NCBI RefSeq assembly: GCF_000275865.1
Contig: NZ_CM001555.1
Span: 248,001-312,000 of the forward strand
Reading direction: 5' to 3'
Origin: Methanofollis liminatans DSM 4140
GTDB lineage: Archaea > Halobacteriota > Methanomicrobia > Methanomicrobiales > Methanofollaceae
Length of the DNA stretch: 64,000 nt
How positions within the stretch are numbered: position 1 is the first letter of the stretch; every line of letters starts with the position of its first letter. This document shows positions 18,101-27,973 of this stretch, piece after piece. The notes under the pieces are model-generated. The model was not told the origin of the DNA, made no database searches, and saw nothing but the letters and a program-made list of their open reading frames with translations. The translations under genes and the position numbers were made by a program.

Positions 18101-18214
18101 GAGATCGCTCTCGACACCTGGCTGATACCGGTGCCTGACTGGGATGGAAAAGGGCCGGCGATCGTCGGCGTCGCCCGTGACGTTGTCCCGGACGGGAAAA
18201 AAGAAGGGGATTAA
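15161..18214 (+). CDS. HTH-multi-PAS/GAF signalling protein without kinase domain
   Basis: A 1017-residue soluble protein. Residues 8-65 form a winged-helix/HTH (NPRGLSISEIARKAHLNRNS). After it come PAS domains at about 70-180 and 190-305, a GAF-like domain at about 310-455, PAS domains at about 460-580, 585-710 and 715-850, a coiled coil near 850-890 and a last PAS-like segment. No H-box or HATPase is present, so it is not a histidine kinase; it is best read as a one-component sensor-regulator. The domain plan matches the gene at 52946-55081. It is divergent from frhADGB, which makes that operon an obvious candidate target, though this is inference. Confidence 0.85.
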   Translation: MCGGEADHLAKIRAIIRYNPRGLSISEIARKAHLNRNSVAKYLQVLLASGEAELRTIGAARVYTPSRRLPLSSLLEYSNDLIVVLDRDGTVIQVNTPFLAFSGLSRDEIPGAGPPDLPLLSAPALRAALADPPAEEIVIPEVAWENGAVFRAKILPTRFEDGGHGTTVILEEITGEKRAWKTRTILASIVESTDDAIIGKDLDGTVISWNRAAEALYGYTAEEMVGQSLDRIVPPDLAAEVAAITEEVRQGRPVRHIETTRVRRDGRRVAVALTVSPIRGEDGAVIGASTIARDVTALKRVEAEKERHLKNMAFLSRTATAFVRMDDDDLYGYIAEKTRELVPGALVAITSYDPVNNTLTAEEVAASPHDLEVMAGYLRTSPIGITVPFLDEYRDTFKEPGLAPGPPLYTILMHTVPEETCRRIEEDLGLNGSFYAPIISNRRFLGSVLIILKKGTVVEDPALIETFIDGAAVAIHRRTAFQILKRGEKQAKELLNATHDLAILTDAGGRVLDLNEEAARFLGRSEEDLIGCSLGEVLPGVEAPAGEAHARFEVSLSGRIFDVSVAAVIDERSSSPRSAVFLRDITAEREAEGQLRRMNRHLAEIIEFLPDATFIIDADGRVTAWNRAMEDLTGVSKEAMIGKGDYQYAVPFYGERREILIDLIDREGDDLPPYLSIDRTRHAVIGGAYCPSIAGGKGAYLWGKATALFDEDGNRVGAIESVRDVTRMVRAEEALKQSQAKYRDLVENANSVILTLDTEGRITFFNRFAEAFFGYTRDEVLGKSVLGLIVPETDSAGRDLRFMIAALCARPDLFGNVENENVTRDGTPVWISWTNRAIYGENGEIVGVNCVGNDISARKQMEEELKAAQQNLEATVCRQTADLIFANTSLREEIGERIRAQEALEKSRNTLWLMLEVIADCIFVAGAGGEVRAVRTQGEVLRGVPVEAILAGALSGERREQVFAEGRPVRQEIRLASFGREIALDTWLIPVPDWDGKGPAIVGVARDVVPDGKKEGD

Positions 18215-18227
18215 GAGAGAGGAAGCG

Positions 18228-19163
18228 TTAATCGCCGTTCAACTCGGCGATCAGTTCGGCCAGCGTCGCCTTGCGCTCGGCATAGGCGTCGTGCTGGTGG
18301 ATGCTCTCCTCGTTGGTCTGGCGGATCAGGACCAGGGAGTCGCCGGGGAGGGAACCGAACTCGCCGACGACCCTCCGGGCCATCTCGCGCACGCAGTCCT
18401 CGACGAATCTGGGGTTGCGGTGGGCCTGCAGCACGACGTAGTTCTCGTCGCCGCGCTTTAAGAGTTCGTAGATCTGGGCGCTCATCGAGTTCTTCAGGAC
18501 GTCGATGATCGCCTCTAAGGAGACGTGCTGGTCGTCGTCGGTCTCGATGCAGAGGAAGCCGCGGCCGCGCTGGTTGTGGGTGGCCATCGGCACCTCCTCG
18601 AAGAACGCCGTGATCTTATCCGCCTCGATACCGAGGTTTTCCATCACGCGGACGGCATGGTCCTTGACGATGTCCTGGGCGCAGGGGCAGGCGGTCATGC
18701 CGGTGACCTCGGCGCCGATGCTCTTCCTGATGATCGGCAGGTGCCCGGTCCTCATGGCGATGGCGCGGGCATGGACCTTCACCACCTCGTGGCACTTCGT
18801 CTTTGAGACCGGGGTGTCGCGGCGGACCATGAACTCGCTGCGCATCTGCACCTCGGTCCGGTCGGCGTACTCGTGGTGGTCGAGGAGTTTGCGTGCAACG
18901 ACGCTGCAGAGTTCCTCGATCTCGGTGACCTGACCGTTGATCGCCTCCTGCAGCACCTCGTCGATCACCTCGAAGTTCCGTGAAAGATTGGCACCCTTCA
19001 GGCTCCCCGGCAGATCGACGTAGACGTCAAAATTGGAGATGAAGATAACCGGGCGCTTTCCTGGACGGCTGACTTCTACAAGCTTCTTCACGTTTTTTAC
19101 GCCGACCCTTGTCAGGTTGATGCGAACATCAGGGATGGTCGACTGAACATCTGGAAGTTCCAT
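18228..19163 (-). CDS. mptA: GTP cyclohydrolase MptA (Fe(II)-dependent, type IB fold)
   Basis: A 311-residue enzyme that opens GTP to 7,8-dihydroneopterin 2',3'-cyclic phosphate, the first step of tetrahydromethanopterin biosynthesis. The family start MELPDVQSTIPDVRINLTRV, SKTKCHEVVKVHARA, GMTACPCAQ and the metal-site histidine in MATHNQRGRG are all visible. Length is as usual. It is divergent from ilvC across 143 bases that contain TATA-like elements for both genes (CACTATAATTTC for mptA on the minus strand). Confidence 0.95.
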   Translation of the reverse strand: MELPDVQSTIPDVRINLTRVGVKNVKKLVEVSRPGKRPVIFISNFDVYVDLPGSLKGANLSRNFEVIDEVLQEAINGQVTEIEELCSVVARKLLDHHEYADRTEVQMRSEFMVRRDTPVSKTKCHEVVKVHARAIAMRTGHLPIIRKSIGAEVTGMTACPCAQDIVKDHAVRVMENLGIEADKITAFFEEVPMATHNQRGRGFLCIETDDDQHVSLEAIIDVLKNSMSAQIYELLKRGDENYVVLQAHRNPRFVEDCVREMARRVVGEFGSLPGDSLVLIRQTNEESIHQHDAYAERKATLAELIAELNGD

Positions 19164-19306
19164 TCTTGTAAACCTCGAATTACTGGAGATAATTGCACGA
19201 AATCACGGCGTAGACCGGGACATTCAGGGGCGCCGAAATTATAGTGCTTTTTAGGTACCCCCTATAATTATTTATGAACTTCGTTCTCACCATATGGTGG
19301 TACAGT
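19164..19306. promoter_or_regulatory. divergent mptA/ilvC promoter region
   Basis: Two archaeal TATA-like boxes are visible: CTATAATTATTTATG around 19262-19274 for ilvC on the plus strand, and CACTATAATTTC around 19230-19241 read on the minus strand for mptA. No open reading frame or stable RNA structure is evident. Confidence 0.55.
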
Positions 19307-20299
<993 letters not shown>

Positions 20300-20302
20300 C
20301 GC

Positions 20303-20313
20303 TCTTTTTTTTC
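20303..20313 (+). terminator. T-run terminator after ilvC
   Basis: An uninterrupted tract of eight T lies at 20305-20312, six bases after the ilvC stop codon, followed by GC-rich sequence. Such tracts are the usual intrinsic stop for archaeal RNA polymerase. Confidence 0.55.
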
Positions 20314-20366
20314 GGGCGGGCCCTGCCGCCAGAACGCCCTTATGGGTGTGCGTATATCTCTCCTGT

Positions 20367-20849
20367 ATGCGAGCCTGTATTGTCTATTACTCGGCCACCG
20401 GAAACACGCGTGCGCTGGCCGAAGCGGCCGCCGGGCTTTCCGGGGCCGATATCGTCGAGGTGAGGGACGAAGAGGACTACTCGAAGGTGATGATGTACCT
20501 TAAGGGGGCGCCGCGGGCGCGCCGGGGCGAGGCGGCCAGGATCGAGCCCGCGGCGATCGATGTCGGGGGCTACGACCTGGTCGCCGTCGGCACCCCGGTC
20601 TGGGCGTTCAGGCCGACGCCGGCGGCGAATGCGATCGTCGCCGCCCTGCAGAACTGCGAGGGAAAACAGGCGGTCGCCTTTGCGACGAGCGGGGGTGCGC
20701 CGGGCGATACCGTGGGGGTGCTGAAGGCGCGGATGGAGGAGCGGGGCATGAAGGTCGTCGGCACCTTCCATGCGAGCGATAAAGAGGTAAAACGCGGTGA
20801 GGGCGCCGACGCCCTCGCCCGCCTGATCAGTAGCGCATCAGGCGCGTGA
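20367..20849 (+). CDS. flavodoxin-family protein
   Basis: A 160-residue flavodoxin-like FMN protein. The phosphate-binding loop [14 protein letters not shown] is at the N-terminus, [15 protein letters not shown] contacts the ring, and [10 protein letters not shown] completes the FMN site. It could be a low-potential electron carrier or an NADPH-quinone-type flavoprotein; nothing here distinguishes them. ATG 20367 is chosen from homology and a TATA-like GCGTATATC upstream. Its last 23 bases overlap the tail of purL on the other strand. Confidence 0.85.
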   Translation: MRACIVYYSATGNTRALAEAAAGLSGADIVEVRDEEDYSKVMMYLKGAPRARRGEAARIEPAAIDVGGYDLVAVGTPVWAFRPTPAANAIVAALQNCEGKQAVAFATSGGAPGDTVGVLKARMEERGMKVVGTFHASDKEVKRGEGADALARLISSASGA

Positions 20850-22899
20850 TCGAGGAGAGGGAGAACTCGATCTCCTCGGGGGAAAGGACGACCTTCTCAT
20901 CCCCGGCGGCGATCCTGAGCCCTTCCCCGCCGGCCGTGCCGATCACGGCGTGGGGGAGGCCGGCAAGGTCGGCCTCGTTTTTGACGGCGACCAGGAAGCG
21001 GCCGTAGGTCTCGGAGAAGAGGGCCGTGACCGGGTCGCCGGAAAGCCGCACCTCTGCGTTCGGTGCGAGTTTTGCAAGGGCGACGAGCAGCCCGCCCTTC
21101 GAGAGGTCGGTGACGCCGGAGAAGCGGTCGGCCGCCACCCGCTCGCGGATCAGGGGGAGCAGGGAGGGGTCGGCGATCGCCGGGGCCGCACCGCCGCACC
21201 CGGTCACGGCGTCCAGGACCGACCCGCCGAGGTGCTCGCCGGTCTCGCCGACGAGGGCCAGGATGTCGCCGGCCGCCGCTTTCGTCCAGCAGCGCACCGG
21301 GCCTTTTCCTGCCATGCCGATCGAGGGCGTCGGCTTGATCTCGGTCCCGTACTCGTCGGACTCGTTGTACAGGGAGACGTTCCCGCCGACGACCGGGGCG
21401 CCCAGGGTGCGCGCCATGTCGCCGAGGCCCAGGACGGCCTGCTCCATATCGTGGAAGACCTCGGGGTGGAGGGGGCTGGCGAAGTTCAGGCAGTTGACGA
21501 TGCAGAGGGGTTCGGCGCCGACGCAGGCGAGGTTGGCGGCGTTCTCGTAGACGGCGTTTGCGGCGTTCGCATAGGGGGCGAGGGCGATCTGGCGCGGGTT
21601 GCAGCCGCAGGAGAGGACCAGGGCGGCGTCTTCGAGGCGCAGCACGGCGGCGTCGTGGGAGAGGGAGACGGTGCGCACCTGGACGTCGTGGTCGTACTGC
21701 TCGGTGATCCAGACCTTCGAGGCGATGTCGGGGTGGGAGAGGACGGCCAGGGCGAGGGCCTTCGTGTCGCCGGGCGGTGGGGTGTAGGTGGTGTCGACGG
21801 TGCGCGGCGCTTTCGGGAGGGCGCACCGCGGCGTCCCGCCGACCAGGAGGTCGATGGGAAGGTCGCAGACGGTCTCGCCCGCAAACTCCACGATATAGCG
21901 CGGCTCTGCGATCACCTCGCCGATCTCGCTCCAGCCGAGGTCGTACTTCGCGGCGATCGCACCCATCAGGGCGACGTCTTCTGCTGCCACCTCGATGAGC
22001 ATCCGCTCCTGCGACTCGGCGAGCATGATCTCGACGGCGTTCATCCCGGTCTCCCTGAGGTGGACGCGGTCGGCGACGATCCTGGCCCCGAAGGTGCTCG
22101 CCATCTCGGACGAGGCTCCGGCAAGCCCGGCGGCCCCGAGGTCGCGGCAGGAGAGCACTTTTCCGGTCTCTGCCATCTCCATCGTCGCTTCGATCAGGAG
22201 TTTTTCGGTGAAGGGGTCGCCGACCTGGACGCTCGGGCGGTCTTCGGCCTCGGATTCCTCGGAAAGATCACGCGAGGCGAACGACGCCCCGCCGAGCCCG
22301 TCCCTGCCGGTGGACGACCCGAAGAGGACGAGCCTGGTGCCCGGCGCCTTCACCCGCGCCGTCAGGAAGCGCTCCGGATCGACGACGCCCACGCAGACGA
22401 CGTTCACCAGGGGGTTGCCCTGGTACGAGGGGTCGAAGACGGTCTCGCCGCGCACCACGGGGACGCCGATGCAGTTGCCGTAGTCGCCGATCCCGGCCAC
22501 CACGTGTTCGAGGAGGTAGCGGGTCTTCTCGGCGGCGAGCGAGCCGAAGTACAGCGGGTCCATCAGGGCGATCGGGCGGGAGCCCATCGATATGACGTCG
22601 CGCACGATACCGCCGACCCCGGTGGCCGCCCCGTCGTACGGGTCCACGTACGAGGGGTGGTTGTGGCTCTCCATCCCGATGGCGAGGGCGAGCGAGTCGG
22701 AATACCGCACGATGGCGGCGTCGTCGCCAGGGCCGAGGATGACGTTCTCTCCCTCGGTCGGGAGGGTCTTCAGGAGCGAGCGGGTGGAGCGGTACGAGCA
22801 GTGTTCGCTCCAGAGGTTCTCAAAGCAGGCGGCCTCCACGTCGGTGAGGTCGCGGCCCAGTGTTCCGGTGATGAAGGCGAGGTCCTCGGCAGACAGCAT
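20827..22899 (-). CDS. purL: phosphoribosylformylglycinamidine synthase subunit PurL
   Basis: A 690-residue small-type PurL. It uses ATP and ammonia from PurQ to convert FGAR to FGAM in purine synthesis. [17 protein letters not shown] near the start, [31 protein letters not shown], and [17 protein letters not shown] are family hallmarks. ATG 22899 ([12 protein letters not shown]) is used; a GTG at 22905 is also in frame. It stands alone, with purQ and purS not nearby. Confidence 0.96.
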   Translation of the reverse strand: MLSAEDLAFITGTLGRDLTDVEAACFENLWSEHCSYRSTRSLLKTLPTEGENVILGPGDDAAIVRYSDSLALAIGMESHNHPSYVDPYDGAATGVGGIVRDVISMGSRPIALMDPLYFGSLAAEKTRYLLEHVVAGIGDYGNCIGVPVVRGETVFDPSYQGNPLVNVVCVGVVDPERFLTARVKAPGTRLVLFGSSTGRDGLGGASFASRDLSEESEAEDRPSVQVGDPFTEKLLIEATMEMAETGKVLSCRDLGAAGLAGASSEMASTFGARIVADRVHLRETGMNAVEIMLAESQERMLIEVAAEDVALMGAIAAKYDLGWSEIGEVIAEPRYIVEFAGETVCDLPIDLLVGGTPRCALPKAPRTVDTTYTPPPGDTKALALAVLSHPDIASKVWITEQYDHDVQVRTVSLSHDAAVLRLEDAALVLSCGCNPRQIALAPYANAANAVYENAANLACVGAEPLCIVNCLNFASPLHPEVFHDMEQAVLGLGDMARTLGAPVVGGNVSLYNESDEYGTEIKPTPSIGMAGKGPVRCWTKAAAGDILALVGETGEHLGGSVLDAVTGCGGAAPAIADPSLLPLIRERVAADRFSGVTDLSKGGLLVALAKLAPNAEVRLSGDPVTALFSETYGRFLVAVKNEADLAGLPHAVIGTAGGEGLRIAAGDEKVVLSPEEIEFSLSSITRLMRY

Positions 22900-22993
22900 G
22901 TACACACAGATGGGTTTCGCGCGCCTTTATATTCATCTCACTCCCCGGAGGGGCACATATTCCTTTTATCCGATCCCCACCATAGTATATATC

Positions 22994-23605
22994 ATGGCAG
23001 ATCCTTACGAAGAGTTGCTGAAAAAAGCATATTCCAATATCACCGAGATCAGCGACTCCGCCGAACGTTTCCATATCCCCGAGGGGAAGATCTATCAGGA
23101 GGGCAAGACGACGGTCCTCGAAAACTTCACCGAGATTGCGGAGTACATCAGGCGCGAGCCCGATCACCTGATGAAGTTCCTCCTCGGCGAACTGGGGACG
23201 GCCGGAAAAGTCGAGGGGAACCGCGCCGTCTTCAACGGCAAGTTCGAGCCGTCGGTGATCACGGCGGTGGTCAAGAAATACGTCGAGGATTATGTGATCT
23301 GCTCTGAGTGCGGACGGCCTGACACCCGCCTCGTGAAGGACGACCGGGTGCTGATCCTCCGCTGCGACGCATGCGGCGGGCACAGGCCGGTGAGAAAGCG
23401 CCGCGCCAAGGCAGACGACGGGGCCCCGAAGCTTGAAGAGGGATCGATCCTGGACGTCAAGATCGAGTCGATCTCCAAGCGCGGCGACGGTGTGGTGAAG
23501 ATGGGGAAATATATCATGTACGTCACCAACGCCCGTCCCGGACAGGTGGTGAAGGTGAAGATCGCCCGGATATCGGGCTCGATCATCTTCACCGAGCGGG
23601 CCTAG
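22994..23605 (+). CDS. translation initiation factor aIF2 beta subunit with C-terminal TRAM domain
   Basis: A 203-residue protein. Residues 1-135 are the archaeal IF2-beta: N-terminal helices, central domain and a zinc ribbon with CSECG and CDACGG. It binds aIF2-gamma and helps deliver initiator tRNA. Residues about 147-203 form a TRAM domain ([20 protein letters not shown]), an RNA-binding module not part of the basic factor. ATG 22994 lies just after a TATA-like stretch CATAGTATATATC, suggesting a very short leader. The stop overlaps the neighbouring methyltransferase stop in a shared CTAG. Confidence 0.93.
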   Translation: MADPYEELLKKAYSNITEISDSAERFHIPEGKIYQEGKTTVLENFTEIAEYIRREPDHLMKFLLGELGTAGKVEGNRAVFNGKFEPSVITAVVKKYVEDYVICSECGRPDTRLVKDDRVLILRCDACGGHRPVRKRRAKADDGAPKLEEGSILDVKIESISKRGDGVVKMGKYIMYVTNARPGQVVKVKIARISGSIIFTERA

Positions 23606-24225
23606 AGATCGGGTTTTGTGATCTCGACCCAGAACCCCGTTTCCTCTTTTTTGATCCCGGCATGAGGGATCCCGGCGGCTTCGAGGTCGCAAAGCATGGT
23701 TTCTGGGGGTATCCGGGCGCTCCGTCGGGCGACGTCCCGGTCCCAGTGCGGGTTTTTTGTCCGCATCCGCTCGAAGATCTCCTGGCGCAGGGCGGCGGTG
23801 CCGAAGCTGCCTCCCAGGTAGGCGGCACCGCCCGGTGCAAGGGCCCGGTGGACTTCAGAGAAGACGCGGGCCCGGTCGTCCCAGTAAAAGATCGAACCGC
23901 GCGAGACGAAGAGGTCGACGGTGTTGTCGGAAAAAGGCAGGTGGTGGACGTCGGCGAGGGCCGGGGCGACCCTGCCGGAGAGCCCTGCATCCCTGATGTG
24001 TCCTGCCGCAAACGTGAGCATCTGCGGGTCGATGTCCAGCGCGGCGACCGTCATCGACGATGCGCCTGCGACGGCGATCGCGAGCAGGCCCGGGCCGGTG
24101 CCGAGGTCGACGCAGATCCCCTCACGTTTCTTCGACCATGAGAGAAGCCGCTCTGCGATCACCGGGTAGATGGGAGCGAAGATCCGGGTCGCGATCAGGT
24201 CGAACCCGGCGGCGTCCCGTCCCAT
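23602..24225 (-). CDS. class I SAM-dependent methyltransferase
   Basis: A 207-residue methyltransferase with motif [17 protein letters not shown], acidic motif [11 protein letters not shown], motif [17 protein letters not shown] and a motif IV-like [13 protein letters not shown]. It transfers a methyl group from SAM to an unknown, probably small-molecule substrate. It begins one base after the rpoL stop (TGATATG), so the two genes form an operon. It ends overlapping the aIF2-beta stop. Confidence 0.8.
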   Translation of the reverse strand: MGRDAAGFDLIATRIFAPIYPVIAERLLSWSKKREGICVDLGTGPGLLAIAVAGASSMTVAALDIDPQMLTFAAGHIRDAGLSGRVAPALADVHHLPFSDNTVDLFVSRGSIFYWDDRARVFSEVHRALAPGGAAYLGGSFGTAALRQEIFERMRTKNPHWDRDVARRSARIPPETMLCDLEAAGIPHAGIKKEETGFWVEITKPDL

Positions 24226-24226
24226 A

Positions 24227-24505
24227 TCAGACGGTCGTCTTCGCCCTGACCTGTTCGATGAGGTCGTCGCACTGGGCGGTGATGCGGCTGCAGGCCTCCC
24301 TGACTACAAGGAGCGGATCTTTTCCCTCTTTCGTCGTGACGAGCAGCTCGGGATCGGAAAACTGGTATTTGATGACATATTTTGCCACATCGACCGCGGG
24401 ATCACTGAGGATCTCCTCGGTGAGGGCGTTCATGAAGGTGTGTCCCTGACCCTTCAGGACCATCCGCACTTTGTCCCCTTCGCGCTCAAGGATCTTGATA
24501 TCCAT
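24227..24505 (-). CDS. rpoL: DNA-directed RNA polymerase subunit L
   Basis: A 92-residue Rpb11-like subunit that pairs with subunit D to form the assembly platform of RNA polymerase. MDIKILEREGDKVRMVLKG and GHTFMNALTEEILSDP are the family landmarks. A TATA-like TCTATATACTC lies 25-35 bases upstream of ATG 24505. The frame is open far upstream but only by lack of stops in GC-rich sequence. It is followed directly by the methyltransferase gene. Confidence 0.95.
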   Translation of the reverse strand: MDIKILEREGDKVRMVLKGQGHTFMNALTEEILSDPAVDVAKYVIKYQFSDPELLVTTKEGKDPLLVVREACSRITAQCDDLIEQVRAKTTV

Positions 24506-24653
24506 GTAGAGATAGGTGGTGGGCAGAAGAGTATATAGATATGGGTACCGGGATCGGTCGGGAAATCCCCGGCCGTGGTGGCCCGTTTGACCCCGGGACG
24601 CCCCGGTGCCGGGCGGGTCAACTCCTATATATCCGGGAGGCGTTTCTCTTCTC

Positions 24654-25922
24654 ATGACAGGGGAGGGAGGGCTCAGGCGGGAGCTCGGGCTTGCCGGGGT
24701 GACGGTCTCTGGTATCGGCATCATCCTCGGGGCCGGGATCTACGCCCTGCTCGGCGAGGCGACCGGCCTGGCCGGAAACGCCGTCTGGCTCTCCTTCGGG
24801 ATCGCCGCCGTCATGGCGGCCTGCACCGCCCTCTCGTACGCCGAACTTTCCTCGATGTTCCCGCGTGCGGCCGCGGAGTATGCCTACGTCTCGGAGGCGT
24901 TCGGCCGGAAAGCCGCCTTTGTCGTCGGCTGGCTGATCCTTGCGAGCGGCGTGCTTTCCACGGCGACGGTGGCGCTGGGTTTTGGCGGTTACGTCGCCGG
25001 GGCCACCGCCCTGCCGATCGTCCCGGCCGCCCTGCTCCTCATCGCCGGGCTCTCTGCCCTGGCCGTCCTGGGGATCAGGGAGACCGCCCTGTTTGCGATC
25101 GCCATGACCCTGATCGAGGCCGGGGGGATCGTCTTTGTGATCCTGATCGGTCTGCCCCACCTCGGTTCGGTCGACTATTTCGTGATGCCGAACGGATTTT
25201 CAGGCGTGTTCAAAGGCGCCGCCCTCGTTTTTTTCGCCTTCATGGGCTTCGAGGAGATGGTAAAACTCGCCGAAGAGACAAAAGACCCGGAACGGACGAT
25301 CCCGAGGGCCGTGCTTCTCGCCCTCGCGATCGCCGTCGCCCTGTACATGCTCGTCACGGTGAGCGCCGTCTCGGTGCTCGGGTGGGAGCGGCTTGCCGCA
25401 TCGAGCGCCCCCTTCGCCGAGATCGCCGGGGCGGTCCTCGGGGAGCAGGCCTTCGCCGTGATCACCCTGGTCGCCCTCTTTGCGACGGCGAACACCGCCC
25501 TCCTCCTCCTCGTCGCCGCCTCGCGCCTCGCATACGGGATGGCGGCGGCCGGATCGCTCCCGGCGGCGCTCGGGCGCGTCCACGGCCGGTTCGGGACGCC
25601 GTGGGTTGCGGTGGCGGCGGCCGGTGCGATCTCCGCCGGTTTCCTCTTTGCAGGAAACATCGCCTATGTCGCAAACGCCACCAACGTCGCCCTCTTCCTC
25701 ACCTTCCTGACGATCAACGCCGTGGTGATCGTGCTGCGGTTCAGGGAGCCCGATACGCCCAGGCCGTTTCTGGTGCCGGGTGCGGCCCTGGGCGTCCCGC
25801 TCGTCCCGGTGCTCGGGATCCTCTTCTCGGTTTTTCTCCTCTTCCAGCTCGAGGCGGCCGTTCTCGTCCTCGGGGGCGTGCTCCTCGTCTCCGGCGGCGT
25901 GATCGCCGTTTTCCGGGGATGA
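24654..25922 (+). CDS. APC-family amino acid permease
   Basis: A 422-residue transporter with about 12 membrane helices. The first helix has the substrate-binding GIGIILGAGIYALLGEA, the conserved FFAFMGFEEMVKLAEETK loop in the middle, and 'TPWVAV' after helix 8, as in the amino acid/polyamine/organocation family. ATG 24654 is preceded by a TATA box CCTATATATCC at about 25 bases, so the message is probably leaderless. Substrate not assignable; the family moves amino acids by proton or sodium symport. Confidence 0.88.
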   Translation: MTGEGGLRRELGLAGVTVSGIGIILGAGIYALLGEATGLAGNAVWLSFGIAAVMAACTALSYAELSSMFPRAAAEYAYVSEAFGRKAAFVVGWLILASGVLSTATVALGFGGYVAGATALPIVPAALLLIAGLSALAVLGIRETALFAIAMTLIEAGGIVFVILIGLPHLGSVDYFVMPNGFSGVFKGAALVFFAFMGFEEMVKLAEETKDPERTIPRAVLLALAIAVALYMLVTVSAVSVLGWERLAASSAPFAEIAGAVLGEQAFAVITLVALFATANTALLLLVAASRLAYGMAAAGSLPAALGRVHGRFGTPWVAVAAAGAISAGFLFAGNIAYVANATNVALFLTFLTINAVVIVLRFREPDTPRPFLVPGAALGVPLVPVLGILFSVFLLFQLEAAVLVLGGVLLVSGGVIAVFRG

Positions 25923-25923
25923 T

Positions 25924-26643
25924 TCAGAGGTCGAAGGTCTCCATGTCCATGGCGAGGTGGGGGGTGTCCCAGGGCATGAGGTGGCTTGTATGGGTGCAGC
26001 GGAAGGTCTTCGGCGTGAGTTCGGCCGCAAGGGCGACGGCGTCGGCGTAGTTCATGTGCTTCGTGATCGTATAGCCCCGCGGGGCGATGGCGTCGAGCAC
26101 CAGGAGGTCGGCGCCGGAAAGCGCTGTTTTGCTCCGCTCCGGGACGGAGGCGTTGGTGTCCGAGGTGAGGGCGAGGACGGCGCCCTCGTGCTCGATCCTG
26201 ACGCCGAAGGTCGGCATGTGCGGGTGGTTCACCGGGACCAGGGTGACCGAGGCGCCGAAGAGGTCGAAGGGGCAGTACGGGCTGACGGCGGTAGACTCGA
26301 AGCGGAGAAAAGAGAAGATCGAGCTGGCATAGTCGAGGGTCGGTGCGGCCGCATAGACCGGCGGGATCCGCTGCACCCGGTAAAACTCCCCGAATCCCAT
26401 GAAGTGGTCGTAATGGCCGTGGGTCCAGATGACGGCGTCGATCTGCGGCGCACCGGCGGCGATGAGCTGGGCCCGCAGGTCAGGGCCCGAATCGACCAGG
26501 ACGTTTTTGTCCCCGATCTCGACCAGGGTCGCCGACCTGAGACGCTGGCGCCCGGCGAGACGGGCCTCGGTGCAGACCGGGCAGGTGCACCCGATCTTCG
26601 GCGTCCCGATGGCGTCGCCGGTGCCGAGGAGGGTGACCTTCAT
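25924..26643 (-). CDS. metallo-beta-lactamase-fold hydrolase (PhnP-like)
   Basis: A 239-residue hydrolase. The metal site THGHYDHFMGF (HxHxDH), NHPHMPTFG, TSDT and the late histidine in CTHTSHL are visible, as is the Cys pair GCTCPVCTEA near the N-terminus that binds zinc in PhnP-type phosphodiesterases. It probably hydrolyses a cyclic phosphate or similar small diester. It begins one base after the stop of the AAA-ATPase gene, so the two are co-transcribed. Confidence 0.85.
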   Translation of the reverse strand: MKVTLLGTGDAIGTPKIGCTCPVCTEARLAGRQRLRSATLVEIGDKNVLVDSGPDLRAQLIAAGAPQIDAVIWTHGHYDHFMGFGEFYRVQRIPPVYAAAPTLDYASSIFSFLRFESTAVSPYCPFDLFGASVTLVPVNHPHMPTFGVRIEHEGAVLALTSDTNASVPERSKTALSGADLLVLDAIAPRGYTITKHMNYADAVALAAELTPKTFRCTHTSHLMPWDTPHLAMDMETFDL

Positions 26644-26644
26644 C

Positions 26645-27934
26645 TTATCCCCACGAGCAGGTGCGGATCAGGCTCCTGTTCGCGACCGAGGCGAGGGCCC
26701 CGTCGATGTCGGCCTGGGTGACGACCCTTCGGCCGTCCATTAAGGCCGAGATCACCGCCTCCTTGACGGCCATGCGGAGGTCGGCGCCTGAAAAACCCTC
26801 TGAACGGGCTGCCGCCTCTGCAAGGTCGGCCGTGCATTCGAGGGAGAGGACGAACTTTTTCAGGATCGTCTCGCGCATCGCCTCGTCAGGGAGGACGAAC
26901 TCGACGACCTCGTCGAAACGCCGCCAGGCCGCTTCGTCCAGGAGCTGGGGGTGGTTTGTCGCCCCGATCAGGAGGACGCCGTTTTTGATCAGGCTGATCT
27001 TGTCGATGTTCTTGAGGAGCATGTTCACGGCGCGCTTCATCGCCCCGTGGTCGTCTGAGACCCGGCTTTTTGCCACGAAATCGAACTCGTCGATGAAGAG
27101 GACGCACGGGGAGAGATTCTTTGCCAGGTCGAAGATCCGGTCGATGTTCTTGGAGGTCTCGCCGAGGTACTGCGAGGTGACCATCGAGAGGCGGACCTCG
27201 AGGAGGGGCATGCCGAGGTCATTGGCGAGGGCGAGGGCCAGCGAGGTCTTTCCTGTGCCGGGCGGGCCGACGAAGAGGAGTTTGCCGACCTCGGAGATGT
27301 TGTGCTCCCTGAGGAAGTCGCGGTTCTCGATCGCCGTCCTGATCCGTGCGATCATCCCGGTCTGGCCCTCGGTGCAGACGAGGCCGTCCATCTGCTGCTC
27401 GATCTCGGCCGGGGCCGAGATGATCACCAGGTCCATCGCCTCCTTGAGCGCCTCGTCCCGGGAGAGGATCTGCGCGACCCGCTGGTCGAGGGCGGTCCTC
27501 GAATCGGCGAACCTGGGGTTTCTCGCCCGCACGCTCGTATAGTCGATCCCGAGCGAGTCGTAGCCCCCGATAAAGTGGGCGAGGGCCGGGTTTTTCTCCA
27601 CCAGGTCCCGTCCGCCGTGGCCGACGAACCATTCGGCCGCCGCCTGGAGGTTGGTGACGTGGTACTGGAGGTTTAAGGTATCGAACTCAACGAACGGATT
27701 TTTCAGGAGGTTTTTTACGGCCTCGTCGGACTGCACGCCCACCCGTTTCAGAAACCCGTCGGTAACGAGGACCGGCCGTTTCACCTCGGATGCCTCGGGC
27801 CCTGCGAGGAAGAGGCTCCGGTGCCGGGGGGTAAGGTCGTCCAGGTCCAGACGGGGGGTGCGGTTGAACACCTCGGCCGTCAGGATGACCTCCATCAGCC
27901 GGATGACGTCGTCTCTGCTCTCTGCACTCGACAT
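26645..27934 (-). CDS. AAA-family ATPase
   Basis: A 429-residue protein with a single AAA module: Walker A GPPGTGKTS at 223-231, Walker B CVLFIDEFD near 277-285, sensor 1 GATNHPQLLD, arginine-finger region AWRRFDEVVEF and sensor 2 GFSGADLRMAVKEA. The first 190 residues form a domain found in methanogen ATPases of this type, with no known function. The ATPase part is closest to FtsH/proteasomal-type AAA proteins but lacks a protease domain. Linked to the PhnP-like gene. Confidence 0.85.
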   Translation of the reverse strand: MSSAESRDDVIRLMEVILTAEVFNRTPRLDLDDLTPRHRSLFLAGPEASEVKRPVLVTDGFLKRVGVQSDEAVKNLLKNPFVEFDTLNLQYHVTNLQAAAEWFVGHGGRDLVEKNPALAHFIGGYDSLGIDYTSVRARNPRFADSRTALDQRVAQILSRDEALKEAMDLVIISAPAEIEQQMDGLVCTEGQTGMIARIRTAIENRDFLREHNISEVGKLLFVGPPGTGKTSLALALANDLGMPLLEVRLSMVTSQYLGETSKNIDRIFDLAKNLSPCVLFIDEFDFVAKSRVSDDHGAMKRAVNMLLKNIDKISLIKNGVLLIGATNHPQLLDEAAWRRFDEVVEFVLPDEAMRETILKKFVLSLECTADLAEAAARSEGFSGADLRMAVKEAVISALMDGRRVVTQADIDGALASVANRSLIRTCSWG

Positions 27935-27973
27935 GGATGTAACATCTTCTATTGTCGGTCTGCTCCGATAATA

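Noticed and set aside
20950-23307. A 785-codon open frame on the plus strand opposite purL
   Set aside because: purL on the minus strand carries all the family motifs, and the plus-strand frame has only low-complexity content.
24575-26050. A 491-codon plus-strand frame overlapping the permease
   Set aside because: It is in a different frame from the permease and Arg/Gly-rich; the permease frame has the helices and family loops.
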